Below, in pieces: positions 40,357-47,631 of a stretch of 64,000 nucleotides of DNA (position 1 is the first letter of the stretch; every line of letters begins with the position of its first letter). The translations under genes were made by a program, and so were the position numbers. The stretch comes from Shewanella litoralis (GTDB lineage: Bacteria; Pseudomonadota; Gammaproteobacteria; Enterobacterales; Shewanellaceae), in the NCBI RefSeq assembly GCF_009828585.1, contig NZ_WSRZ01000003.1, positions 62,001 through 126,000 on the forward strand, read 5' to 3'. The notes under the pieces are model-generated. The model saw only the letters and a list, made by a program, of their open reading frames with translations. It was not told the origin of the DNA and searched no databases.

Positions 40357-41697
40357 TTAAGCCCTTGGTATTACAAGTGTTTGGCCAATGCGCACCACAT
40401 CAGATTTTAAATTATTGGCTTGTTTAAGGCTGCTCACTGACACCCTATAACGCTGCGCAATAATCGATAATGACTCACCGCGTTGTACATTGTGCTTGGT
40501 ATTAGACGAGTTGGTCGTTTTTGCCATTAAAGTGTCAGCAGGAGGATTATTCTCAAAGTAACGCAACACACCTTTATAAATGGCATTAGCAAGCTTCTCT
40601 TGATGATTGCCGTTAGACAATAAGCGTTCTTCACCAGGGTTAGAAATAAAGCCTGTTTCGACCAAAATTGACGGAATATCTGGCGACTTAAGCACTGCAA
40701 AACTTGCTGATTCAGGCTTTCTCTTATGCAAATGCGTAATTGAATCTAGGTCTCGTAAAATATCGCCAGCAACAGAATGACTAATGGCCATTGAGCTGTT
40801 CATCGACATATCCAGTAACGTCATTGCAAGATACTGCTCGCTGTCAGAATTTTGAATAATTTCACCCGCTCCGCCCAATAACTCGGAGTGTTTTTCTTTT
40901 TGCTCTAACCATCGACCGATTTCGCTGTTTGCTCGGCGCATAGATAACACCCACACTGACGCGCCACGAGGTTGAGGAGAGGTAAAGGCATCAGCATGAA
41001 TTGAAATTAATAGGTCTGCTTTACTATTGCGCGCAAGCTCTGAGCGCTTGTTTAAATTCACAAAATAATCACCGCTACGCGTCATAACAGCACGCATACC
41101 CGGAGTCGAGTCAACTTTGCGAGCCAAACGTTTAGCGATTTCAAGCACAACCCGTTTTTCATGCATGCCAGAGGGACCGATAGACCCTGGGTCTTCACCA
41201 CCATGACCAGCATCAATCGCCACGATAATATTTCGCGAAGACTGATTTGCTGAGCGACTCACAGATTGTTGTACATTTGATGAACCACCGGCAGCATCTT
41301 CTAAATCAACCACTAAGCGATTGCCATAAGGTGCGGTAGGAGGAAGGGTAAACAAGCTGGATTTAACCGGTTTGGTTAAATCCATCACTAAGCGCAACAT
41401 GCCCTTTTTAGGTGGCGTACTAAAACGTATCTTTTTAATAATACTACTGTTGTTAGCAATTTTATCTAAATTGATTTTTGAGCCGGCATCTTGAATATCT
41501 ACCACTAAACGATGGGGGCCCGTTAAACTAAAACTGTCATATCTTGGCGCCTGGGTTAAATCAAATACCACTCGAGTTGATTCAGGCGCAGCCCAAATAC
41601 GCACGCTATCAAGTTGATTTGCAGCCCAGCTCGTATTAGGCGACAAAAGCAATAGCATGGTTACTGCGCAGGTAAAAAACGTATGTTTTAAATTCAT
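40357..41697 (-). CDS. amiB: N-acetylmuramoyl-L-alanine amidase AmiB
   Basis: 446-residue periplasmic cell-wall amidase for daughter-cell separation. Signal peptide at 1-25, AMIN domain (about 30-140), amidase_3 catalytic domain with zinc-site elements [20 protein letters not shown] and ETGFISNP, and a C-terminal LysM repeat ([19 protein letters not shown]). Overall E. coli AmiB layout. Confidence 0.95.
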   Translation of the reverse strand: MNLKHTFFTCAVTMLLLLSPNTSWAANQLDSVRIWAAPESTRVVFDLTQAPRYDSFSLTGPHRLVVDIQDAGSKINLDKIANNSSIIKKIRFSTPPKKGMLRLVMDLTKPVKSSLFTLPPTAPYGNRLVVDLEDAAGGSSNVQQSVSRSANQSSRNIIVAIDAGHGGEDPGSIGPSGMHEKRVVLEIAKRLARKVDSTPGMRAVMTRSGDYFVNLNKRSELARNSKADLLISIHADAFTSPQPRGASVWVLSMRRANSEIGRWLEQKEKHSELLGGAGEIIQNSDSEQYLAMTLLDMSMNSSMAISHSVAGDILRDLDSITHLHKRKPESASFAVLKSPDIPSILVETGFISNPGEERLLSNGNHQEKLANAIYKGVLRYFENNPPADTLMAKTTNSSNTKHNVQRGESLSIIAQRYRVSVSSLKQANNLKSDVVRIGQTLVIPRA

Positions 41698-41699
41698 TA

Positions 41700-42158
41700 T
41701 TATTTTATTTTATTTAAAATGGCCTGCCCTGCAGGGGATAAGGCTTGTAATTCGATTTCTCTTTGAGATTCTTTATAACGCAAATGCAAATGGATGTCAG
41801 CCTTAGGTAACAAGCCGTGACCATTATCTGGCCATTCCACTAAACACACACTTTTTTCAGTAAAGTAATCTCGAATACCCATAAACTCCAACTCTTCAGG
41901 ATCGCTCAAGCGATACAAGTCGAAATGGAATACATCCATATTTGCAAACTCGTAAGGCTCAACCAAGGTGTAGGTTGGACTTTTTACCGCACCTTGATGA
42001 CCTAAGCTTTGAATAATCCCTCGGCTAAACGTCGTTTTGCCTGCCCCTAAATCACCGGTAAGGTAAATCGTTAATGGTGGCACAATCCACTGCGCTATTT
42101 GTTGCCCTAGCGCAACAGTAGCTTGTTCATTTTCAAGGGTTTTAAACAGGGATGTCAT
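41700..42158 (-). CDS. tsaE: tRNA threonylcarbamoyladenosine biosynthesis ATPase TsaE
   Basis: 152 residues. Walker A GDLGAGKTTFSRG near residue 35, then KSPTYTLVEPY and a DLYRL-type Walker B region. With TsaB, TsaC and TsaD it makes t6A37 in ANN-decoding tRNAs. amiB begins 2 nt later, giving tsaE-amiB-mutL-miaA-hfq-hflX-hflK-hflC in one direction. Confidence 0.96.
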   Translation of the reverse strand: MTSLFKTLENEQATVALGQQIAQWIVPPLTIYLTGDLGAGKTTFSRGIIQSLGHQGAVKSPTYTLVEPYEFANMDVFHFDLYRLSDPEELEFMGIRDYFTEKSVCLVEWPDNGHGLLPKADIHLHLRYKESQREIELQALSPAGQAILNKIK

Positions 42159-42257
42159 GTGTAAAGTCAGCTTCCGTAAAAAAGAGTTACAAGAATGCTA
42201 AATATACCAGAAGTTATGGGTTAACTCCCACTGTTATGGCGGTTATTTTTTGTTAAT

Positions 42258-42287
42258 AAAAAAAACCAGCTACTGGGGATAGCTGGC
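42258..42287 (-). terminator. Terminator after the 151-residue gene
   Basis: CCAGCTA (42266-42272) pairs with TAGCTGG (42280-42286); on the minus strand a TTTTTTTT run follows, 45 nt after the gene's stop codon. Confidence 0.88.
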
Positions 42288-42331
42288 GAATTCACACTTC
42301 AGGAAGTTATTTCAAAATATCAATAGGTCGA

Positions 42332-42787
42332 TTAAATGTCATCCATACGAATTGTGCTATGAACAAGGCGTTTTTGCTGCGTTTGTGCGACGCGAACTAA
42401 ATCCATTAATGCACTTTTAATTTCATCTGTTGGGCTACTAATGGCTGTTTTTTCGAGTAATGCGATCAAACGATTTTCTAAATCCAGGTGTAGTTCAAGC
42501 ACTTGATCTTCATGCATATTGGCTGGTAGAGATGCTTCAGCACAACGTTTACTGAAGTCTTCAAAAGTAATGTCTTTGTACCAGGTATTTAAAATTCTTG
42601 ATGGCGCATCTTCGATGTAACTTTCTAGTGTTTCGTAGATATGACGTTGATGTTGTTGAAAATAAGTCAACATCATCTTAACGCGAGATGAATCAGCATT
42701 ACGATCTAAGCGCTTATACAATTTTTCCATGTCAAGATGACATTTAGCGACATAATCAAGTAGCTCACTCAGTTGTTGAATACGCAT
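42332..42787 (-). CDS. Unrecognised helical protein, 151 residues
   Basis: Soluble, charged and almost entirely helical by inspection, with no signal peptide. Histidines and carboxylates spaced along the helices (YVAKCHLDMEKLYKRL, YFQQHQRHIYETLESYIED, ELHLDLENRL) suggest a four-helix bundle of the ferritin/hemerythrin shape, but no metal motif can be assigned with confidence. It sits between tsaE and the tRNA-Gly array, where E. coli has queG and nnr, with its own terminator. Start ATG 42787 with CGAGGTAAGTGCT before it. Confidence 0.75.
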   Translation of the reverse strand: MRIQQLSELLDYVAKCHLDMEKLYKRLDRNADSSRVKMMLTYFQQHQRHIYETLESYIEDAPSRILNTWYKDITFEDFSKRCAEASLPANMHEDQVLELHLDLENRLIALLEKTAISSPTDEIKSALMDLVRVAQTQQKRLVHSTIRMDDI

Positions 42788-43192
42788 AGCACTTACCTCG
42801 TTTGAGCCCTAACAGCTTAAAAATTTATCTTGGATTGATTATCAAATATCTCGACAGTAAATTACTTGAGCAATGTCATGTTTTTCATTCTCCAAAGGCT
42901 TCTAATTTAGAGATTCATGAAGAAGTGAGCGATAGATCACGTGTTTTGTTGAATTCTTCTCAGATTTTTTAACATCCAAACCTGAAAATAACAGTGAAAC
43001 TACACTCAATGCTTAAAAAAATACCGATATTATTCAAGTTTTAAACACTAAACAACCTCAGTATCTTCACAAAATATGTAACATTTAGGTTAATTGATGA
43101 TAAGAATTTGGAGTTAATTTAAGCGACACGAAAAGATAACTAAACTGATAACATTTGGCACTGAGGAATTTGAAGGAATGAGTTTGAAACGA
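42788..43192. other. 405-bp interval upstream of the 151-residue gene and downstream of the repeat array
   Basis: AT-rich; no plausible ORF, no tRNA-like fragment and no clear terminator for transcripts arriving from the tRNA array. The part near 42790-42900 should carry the promoter of the 151-residue gene, but I cannot pick -35/-10 elements with confidence. Confidence 0.4.
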
Positions 43193-43203
43193 GAAGATTG
43201 ATT

Positions 43204-43322
43204 TGGAGCGACCTTTCTTTTTAACAAAGAGCGGTTCGAACCGATGACGCTGTTATCACTTCTAGCTTGGCAAAAAAGATGGGGATCGACTCTTATAATT
43301 AACGCAGCTGAGCTAATGTCGC
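43204..43322 (-). pseudogene. Split tRNA-Gly-like sequence, repeat unit 1
   Basis: 119-nt degenerate tRNA-Gly. Read on the minus strand it keeps GCGACATTAGCTCAG (acceptor and D-stem start), TTGCCAA (anticodon loop), GTCATCGGTTCGAACC (variable region and T-loop) and GTCGCTCCA (3' acceptor with CCA); unrelated inserts of about 34, 16 and 20 nt separate these blocks. Part of the tandem array of about 203-bp units. Confidence 0.8.
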
Positions 43323-43406
43323 AAACCAAAAATCAATACAGATTTAGCGCGTGGAGTTTAGCTAGGAATTGTTAACAGGAAGGGGCTTGAAAAAAGAAGA
43401 TTGATT

Positions 43407-43525
43407 TGGAGCGACCTTTCTTTTTAACAAAGAGCCGTTCGAACCAATGACGCTGTTATCACTTCTAGCTTGGCAAAAAAGATGGGGATCGACTCTTATA
43501 ATTAGCGCAACTGAGCTAATGTCGC
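43407..43525 (-). pseudogene. Split tRNA-Gly-like sequence, repeat unit 2
   Basis: Same 119-nt arrangement as the copy at 43204-43322, with only a few substitutions (for example GCCGTTCGAACC-side changes in the T-loop insert and ATTAGCGCAACTGAGC near its 5' acceptor). The near identity of inserts as well as tRNA blocks shows the whole unit was duplicated. Confidence 0.8.
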
Positions 43526-43610
43526 AAACCAAAAATCAATACAGATTTAGCGCGTAGAGTCTTGGCTAAGAATTGTTAACCGGGAGAGATTGAAAAAAAG
43601 AAGATTGATT

Positions 43611-43729
43611 TGGAGCGACCTTTCTTTTTAACAAAGAGCGGTTCGAACCGATGACGCTGTTATCACTTCTAGCTTGGCAAAAAAGATGGGTATCGACTCT
43701 TATAATTAACGCAGCTGAGCTAATGTCGC
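43611..43729 (-). pseudogene. Split tRNA-Gly-like sequence, repeat unit 3
   Basis: Third 119-nt copy, nearest the intact tRNA at 43812. It differs from unit 1 by a few bases (GGGTATCGAC in place of GGGGATCGAC). The spacer that follows it, up to the intact tRNA, is the same spacer found between the other units. Confidence 0.8.
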
Positions 43730-43811
43730 AAACCAAAAATCAATACAGATTTAGCGTGTGGAGTTTAGCTAGGAATTGTTAACAGGGAGGGCTTTAAAAA
43801 GAAGATTGATT

Positions 43812-43887
43812 TGGAGCGACATATCGGGTTCGAACCGATGACCTATACCTTGGCAAGGTATCGCTCTACCAACTGAGCTAATGTCGC
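43812..43887 (-). tRNA. tRNA-Gly(GCC), copy 3 in transcription order
   Basis: 76 nt with encoded CCA. Acceptor GCGACAT/ATGTCGC, D-stem GCTC/GAGC with loop AGTTGGTA, anticodon stem ATACC/GGTAT with loop TTGCCAA (anticodon GCC at 34-36), variable AGGTC, T-stem ATCGG/CCGAT with loop TTCGAAC. All stems pair fully. Identical to the copies at 44024 and 44522. E. coli has its glyVXY cluster in the same orn-linked position. Confidence 0.97.
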
Positions 43888-43909
43888 AAATCAAAAAGCA
43901 TTTGTAATT

Positions 43910-44016
43910 TGGAGCGAACAGTCTTTTAAATAAAGAGAGGTTCGAACCGATGACGCTATTATCTCTGTTAGCTTGGCAAAGTATAGCTCTACCAACTGAG
44001 TCAATCTAACGTCGTC
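43910..44016 (-). pseudogene. Degenerate tRNA-Gly-like sequence between intact copies
   Basis: About 107 nt. On the minus strand it keeps GACTCAGTTGGTAGAGC (D-arm), TTTGCCAAG (anticodon loop), GCGTCATCGGTTCGAACC (T-arm start) and TTCGCTCCA (3' end), but the 5' acceptor is disrupted and an extra hairpin-forming insert follows the T-loop. Related to the copy at 44408-44508 rather than to the 119-nt units. Confidence 0.75.
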
Positions 44017-44023
44017 TGTAATT

Positions 44024-44099
44024 TGGAGCGACATATCGGGTTCGAACCGATGACCTATACCTTGGCAAGGTATCGCTCTACCAACTGAGCTAATGTCGC
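44024..44099 (-). tRNA. tRNA-Gly(GCC), copy 2 in transcription order
   Basis: 76 nt, identical over its full length to the copies at 43812 and 44522, with full cloverleaf pairing, GCC anticodon and encoded CCA. Its 5' end directly abuts the four 72-bp repeats. Confidence 0.97.
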
Positions 44100-44385
44100 G
44101 TACTATTTGCTTCATTTGTAACAATCAACAAGGTATCGTCTTTCAACCTATGCCAACTGAGCTAATGTCGCGTACTGTTTGCTTCATTTGAAACAATCAA
44201 CAAGGTATCGTCTTTCAACCTGTGCCAACTGAGCTAATGTCGCGTACTATTTGCTTCACTTGTAACAATCAACAAGGTATCGTCTTTCAACCTGTGCCAA
44301 CTGAGCTAATGTCGCGTACTATTTGCTTCACTTGTAACAATCAACAAGGTATCGTCTTTCAACCTATGCCAACAGAGCTAATGTC
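44098..44385. repeat. Four exact-period 72-bp repeats containing the 5' part of tRNA-Gly
   Basis: Units start at 44098, 44170, 44242 and 44314 (GCGTACT). Each carries, on the minus strand, GCGACATTAGCTCAGTTGG (the first 19 nt of the tRNA; the last unit starts with a changed D-arm) and a second shared block CGATACCTTG, joined to unrelated sequence (AAATGAAGCAAATAGTAC). The T-arm and 3' acceptor are absent, so no tRNA can fold. Units differ by one to three bases. Confidence 0.95.
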
Positions 44386-44407
44386 GCATTTCAAATTACT
44401 TGAAATT

Positions 44408-44508
44408 GGGAGCGAACTTTCTTTTTAATAAAGAGAGGTTCGAACCGATGACGCTGTTATCTCTGTTAGCTTGGCAAAGTATCGCTTTACCAACTGAGCC
44501 TAGCTCGC
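44408..44508 (-). pseudogene. Degenerate tRNA-Gly-like sequence with intact acceptor pairing
   Basis: About 101 nt. The acceptor ends GCGAGCT and AGTTCGC still pair over seven positions (one G-U) although both differ from the functional gene, which implies compensatory change or different ancestry. D-arm GGCTCAGTTGGTAAAGC has a mismatch; anticodon loop TTGCCAA kept but its stem broken; an insert forming TCTTT/AAAGA follows the T-loop. The 3' end is CCC rather than CCA. Confidence 0.75.
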
Positions 44509-44521
44509 ATCATCTGAAATT

Positions 44522-44597
44522 TGGAGCGACATATCGGGTTCGAACCGATGACCTATACCTTGGCAAGGTATCGCTCTACCAACTGAGCTAATGTCGC
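44522..44597 (-). tRNA. tRNA-Gly(GCC), copy 1 (promoter-proximal)
   Basis: 76 nt, identical to the copies at 43812 and 44024. Anticodon GCC at 44564-44562. First gene behind the promoter at 44695-44722; the leader contains an octamer repeat. Confidence 0.97.
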
Positions 44598-44598
44598 A

Positions 44599-44640
44599 TT
44601 TCAAATTTTCAAATTTTCAAATTTTCAAATTTTCAAATTT
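44599..44640. repeat. TTTTCAAA octamer repeats in the tRNA leader
   Basis: A partial unit followed by four consecutive copies of TTTTCAAA directly before the 5' end of the first tRNA. Such tandem octamers can change length by replication slippage. Confidence 0.9.
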
Positions 44641-44694
44641 CATTTCGACTTTCTATGATTCAGAGTTTGGTGCTCTGTAGAAAGTTGAGGCCGC

Positions 44695-44722
44695 ATTATA
44701 GGTAAATTTTACTATGCTGCAA
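44695..44722 (-). promoter_or_regulatory. Stable-RNA-type promoter of the tRNA-Gly operon
   Basis: On the minus strand: -35 TTGCAG (44722-44717), 16-bp spacer, consensus -10 TATAAT (44700-44695), then a GC-rich discriminator GCGGCC. This combination marks promoters inhibited by ppGpp/DksA. Confidence 0.85.
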
Positions 44723-44752
44723 CCCCCTTTTTTAAAATATTTGTTCGATTGG

Positions 44753-45298
44753 TTAAATTTTAAATACTTCTTTGCGATAAAACTGCAATTCTGCAATCGA
44801 CTCTTTAATATCTTCGAGTGCTTGGTGAGTATTTTTCTTACTAAAGCCATTCATGGTTTCAGGCTTCCAGCGACGCACTAACTCTTTAATGGTGCTCACA
44901 TCGATATTGCGATAATGAAAGTACTCTTCGAGCTCTAACATGTATTTATTTAAAAAGCGGCGATCTTGGCCAATGCTGTTACCGCACATCGGCGAAGCAC
45001 CTTTGGGCACATATTGAGCTAAAAACTCAATTGTTTGATTGATAGCATCTTGTTCGGAACATTGACTGGCACGAACACGGTCGATTAAACCCGATTCGCC
45101 ATGGTGCTTTTGATTCCAATCGTCCATACCTGCTAGCACTGCATCAGTTTGATAAATTGCCAATACAGGGCCTTGGGCAATGATATTGAGTTCTTGATCA
45201 GTCACTAGGGTAGCAATTTCAATGACTCTATCGACATCAGGTTCTAAACCCGTCATTTCTAAATCAACCCAAATCAGGTTATTCGCATCAGCAGCCAT
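44753..45298 (-). CDS. orn: Oligoribonuclease
   Basis: 181-residue DEDD-family 3'-5' exonuclease that degrades di- to pentaribonucleotides, including pGpG. Exo [14 protein letters not shown], Exo II with [21 protein letters not shown] and Exo [17 protein letters not shown] supply the acidic residues and His. Divergent from rsgA and upstream of the tRNA-Gly genes, as in E. coli. Confidence 0.97.
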   Translation of the reverse strand: MAADANNLIWVDLEMTGLEPDVDRVIEIATLVTDQELNIIAQGPVLAIYQTDAVLAGMDDWNQKHHGESGLIDRVRASQCSEQDAINQTIEFLAQYVPKGASPMCGNSIGQDRRFLNKYMLELEEYFHYRNIDVSTIKELVRRWKPETMNGFSKKNTHQALEDIKESIAELQFYRKEVFKI

Positions 45299-45410
45299 TT
45301 ATGTCGCCTTATGTTATGTATTGCCTAAATTCAGGCTTTTTTATAAAAGAGTGTGTATCATACTGTTTTTTTGAGACACAAAAAAACACCTATTTAATGA
45401 AGATAAGCCT

Positions 45411-46469
45411 GTGAGTAAAAAGAAACCCCTAAGCCAAGGTCAATTACGCCGCATGCGTGCGAATCAGACTAAGCGATTAAAACGAAGCGATGATAACGAT
45501 GCGTCTGAATTACAAGACAATTTATTAGGCCCTGAACAATCGGGCGTAGTGATTTCGCGTTTTGGCCAGCATGCCGACATTGAAACAAGTGACGGCAAAG
45601 TCTCTCGCTGTAACATTCGCCGGGCGGTAACAAGCTTAGTCACAGGTGATAATGTCATTGTACGACTCGCCACCGATGTACAAGCCAGTGCAAGTATCGG
45701 CGGTATTGTTGAAGCTGTCCACCCGCGTAAATCATCACTTACTCGACCAGACTTATATGACGGCGTTAAAATTATCGCTGCTAACATCGATCAAATCTTG
45801 ATCGTGTCATCAGTGTTGCCAAGTTTTACTACACAGATTATCGATCGCTACCTTGTTGCCAGTGAAGACACTGATATTCCGCCGATCATTATTTTAAATA
45901 AAATCGATTTATTAAATGACGATAACCGTGATGAAATAGAGCAAGCACTGGCCCGTTATGAAGCCATTGGTTATCCGGTTTACAGAGTCAGTAGCCATAC
46001 AGGTGAAGGCGTTGAAGACATAAAAGCGCTGCTTAATGAAAAAGTCAGTGTATTTGCGGGCCAGTCTGGGGTCGGTAAATCATCACTGATTAATGCGTTA
46101 ATGCCTGAAGCAGAGTTATTAATTGGTGATGTGTCAGACAACTCAGGTTTAGGTCAACACACCACCACTACAGCCAAGCTACTGCACTTTAAAAGCGGTG
46201 GCGACTTAATTGACTCTCCCGGCGTGCGTGAATTTGCACTGTGGCATCTAGACGCCACTCGTGTTGGCTGGTGTTTCGTTGAATTTAGAGACTTTTTGGG
46301 CACCTGTAAATTCCGTGACTGTAAACACGGAGACGATCCCGGTTGTGCACTGCGTGATGCAGTTGAGGCTGGCCACATTACCCAGGACAGATTTAACAAT
46401 TATCACCGTATTATTGCCAGCTTAGATGAACAACGTCATGCGCGACATTTTCGTGCCATTGATGAATAA
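45411..46469 (+). CDS. rsgA: Ribosome small-subunit biogenesis GTPase RsgA
   Basis: 352 residues with the circularly permuted GTPase order: OB fold, then G4 LNKIDLL, G1 GQSGVGKSSLIN, G2/G3 region TTTTAKLLHFKSGGDLIDSPG, and a C-terminal zinc site CKFRDCKHGDDPGC. Acts in late 30S assembly. GTG start at 45411. Confidence 0.97.
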   Translation: MSKKKPLSQGQLRRMRANQTKRLKRSDDNDASELQDNLLGPEQSGVVISRFGQHADIETSDGKVSRCNIRRAVTSLVTGDNVIVRLATDVQASASIGGIVEAVHPRKSSLTRPDLYDGVKIIAANIDQILIVSSVLPSFTTQIIDRYLVASEDTDIPPIIILNKIDLLNDDNRDEIEQALARYEAIGYPVYRVSSHTGEGVEDIKALLNEKVSVFAGQSGVGKSSLINALMPEAELLIGDVSDNSGLGQHTTTTAKLLHFKSGGDLIDSPGVREFALWHLDATRVGWCFVEFRDFLGTCKFRDCKHGDDPGCALRDAVEAGHITQDRFNNYHRIIASLDEQRHARHFRAIDE

Positions 46470-46482
46470 GATATAATCGAAG

Positions 46483-47433
46483 ATGACGAATATGAATCAA
46501 CAAGAAAATAAAAAGGGAAACACATTGGACTCATTAAAAATTGCTTTGCAATACATGCTGCCAAAACATTTTCTGTCTCGTTTAGTGGGCAAGTTTGCCG
46601 CAGCAGAAGCTGGGGCTATCACTACTGCGGCTATTAAATGGTTTATCAAACAGTATAAAATTGATATGTCAGAAGCCAAGCAACCCGAGCCAGAAGCCTA
46701 TAAAACCTTTAATGACTTTTTTACTCGAGCTTTAAAGCCAGAGCTTCGCCCAATTAATCAAGATGCGCATATTATGGCTCATCCAGTTGATGGTGCAGTA
46801 AGCCAGTGCGGGCCAATTGAAGCTGGCAATATATTTCAAGCAAAAGGTCACAGTTATACCTCAGAAGCATTGCTTGGCGGCATTAAGGCAGATGCAGCAC
46901 GTTTTGATGGCGGCGACTTTGCGACCATTTATTTAGCGCCAAAAGACTACCACCGTATTCATATGCCAATCACTGGCACCTTGTCAAAAATGACCTATGT
47001 GCCAGGCGATCTGTTTTCGGTTAATCCTTTAACCGCGCAGAATGTACCGGGATTATTTGCCCGTAACGAACGTGTAGTGGCTATCTTTGAAACCGCATCA
47101 GGTCCACTGGCTATGGTACTGGTTGGTGCAACTATTGTTGCTAGCATTGAAACCATATGGGCTGGCACGGTCACTCCACCAGGTGGCAAACAAGTCTTTA
47201 GTTGGGATTACCCAACTACCGGCCCTGAAGCGTTAACCCTAGAAAAAGGCGCTGAAATGGGCCGCTTTAAACTCGGCAGTACTGTGGTGATGTTGTTTGC
47301 ACAAGATGCAATTGAAACCTTTGCCGACGGTGTCGAACCCGGTGAGACAACTCGCATGGGTCAACCATTTGCGAAATTGACTCAAGCATTAACAGATGCT
47401 GAATCTGATGAAGAACAAGTAGACGCTAAATAA
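46483..47433 (+). CDS. psd: Phosphatidylserine decarboxylase proenzyme
   Basis: 316 residues; makes phosphatidylethanolamine. The self-cleavage site is FKLGST near residue 265, where Ser becomes the pyruvoyl group; His residues for maturation lie in [13 protein letters not shown] and [11 protein letters not shown]. The ATG at 46483 follows rsgA by 13 nt; an ATG at 46492 is an alternative start. psd is followed by a terminator. Confidence 0.96.
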   Translation: MTNMNQQENKKGNTLDSLKIALQYMLPKHFLSRLVGKFAAAEAGAITTAAIKWFIKQYKIDMSEAKQPEPEAYKTFNDFFTRALKPELRPINQDAHIMAHPVDGAVSQCGPIEAGNIFQAKGHSYTSEALLGGIKADAARFDGGDFATIYLAPKDYHRIHMPITGTLSKMTYVPGDLFSVNPLTAQNVPGLFARNERVVAIFETASGPLAMVLVGATIVASIETIWAGTVTPPGGKQVFSWDYPTTGPEALTLEKGAEMGRFKLGSTVVMLFAQDAIETFADGVEPGETTRMGQPFAKLTQALTDAESDEEQVDAK

Positions 47434-47456
47434 GCCCTACCGAGCGACCGCCTCAT

Positions 47457-47492
47457 AAAGCCGTATTTTGTTAAAATACGGCTTTCTTTTTT
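47457..47492 (+). terminator. Terminator after psd
   Basis: AAAGCCGTATTTT pairs perfectly with AAAATACGGCTTT around a GTT loop, followed by CTTTTTT. Confidence 0.94.
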
Positions 47493-47631
47493 AGCAGCTT
47501 GTTAAACATGACTTTATTTCATATCAATTCAAACAAAAGCCACATTTTATCGGCTCCTGCCCCAGCAAAATAATAGAATATAATTGAGTAAATTTGTTAC
47601 CATTGCCAGACTCCAATTTGAGCCTTGTATT

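Larger units (their letters stand above)
43193..43811. repeat. Three tandem units of about 203 bp downstream of the tRNA-Gly genes
   Basis: GAAGATTGATTTGGAGCGAC begins units at 43193, 43396 and 43600 and again at 43801, where the intact tRNA follows (periods 203, 204, 201). Each unit is a 119-nt split tRNA-like block plus a spacer of about 84 nt containing GATTTAGCG and AATTGTTAAC. They lie 3' of the last intact tRNA in the direction of transcription. Confidence 0.92.

Noticed and set aside
43204-43729. The 203-bp repeats considered as a CRISPR array
   Set aside because: Units are nearly identical throughout, with no short repeat/unique spacer alternation and no cas genes.
43891-44124. Minus-strand ORF across the tRNA-Gly copy at 44024
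   Set aside because: It runs through a perfect tRNA gene and a pseudo-tRNA; translation of this stretch is not credible.
44222-44428. Plus-strand ORF with three repeats of the peptide PTELMSRTICFTCNNQQGIVF
   Set aside because: The 72-bp period is divisible by three, so the tandem tRNA-derived repeats stay open in frame by arithmetic. There is no ribosome site and the strand is opposite to tRNA transcription.
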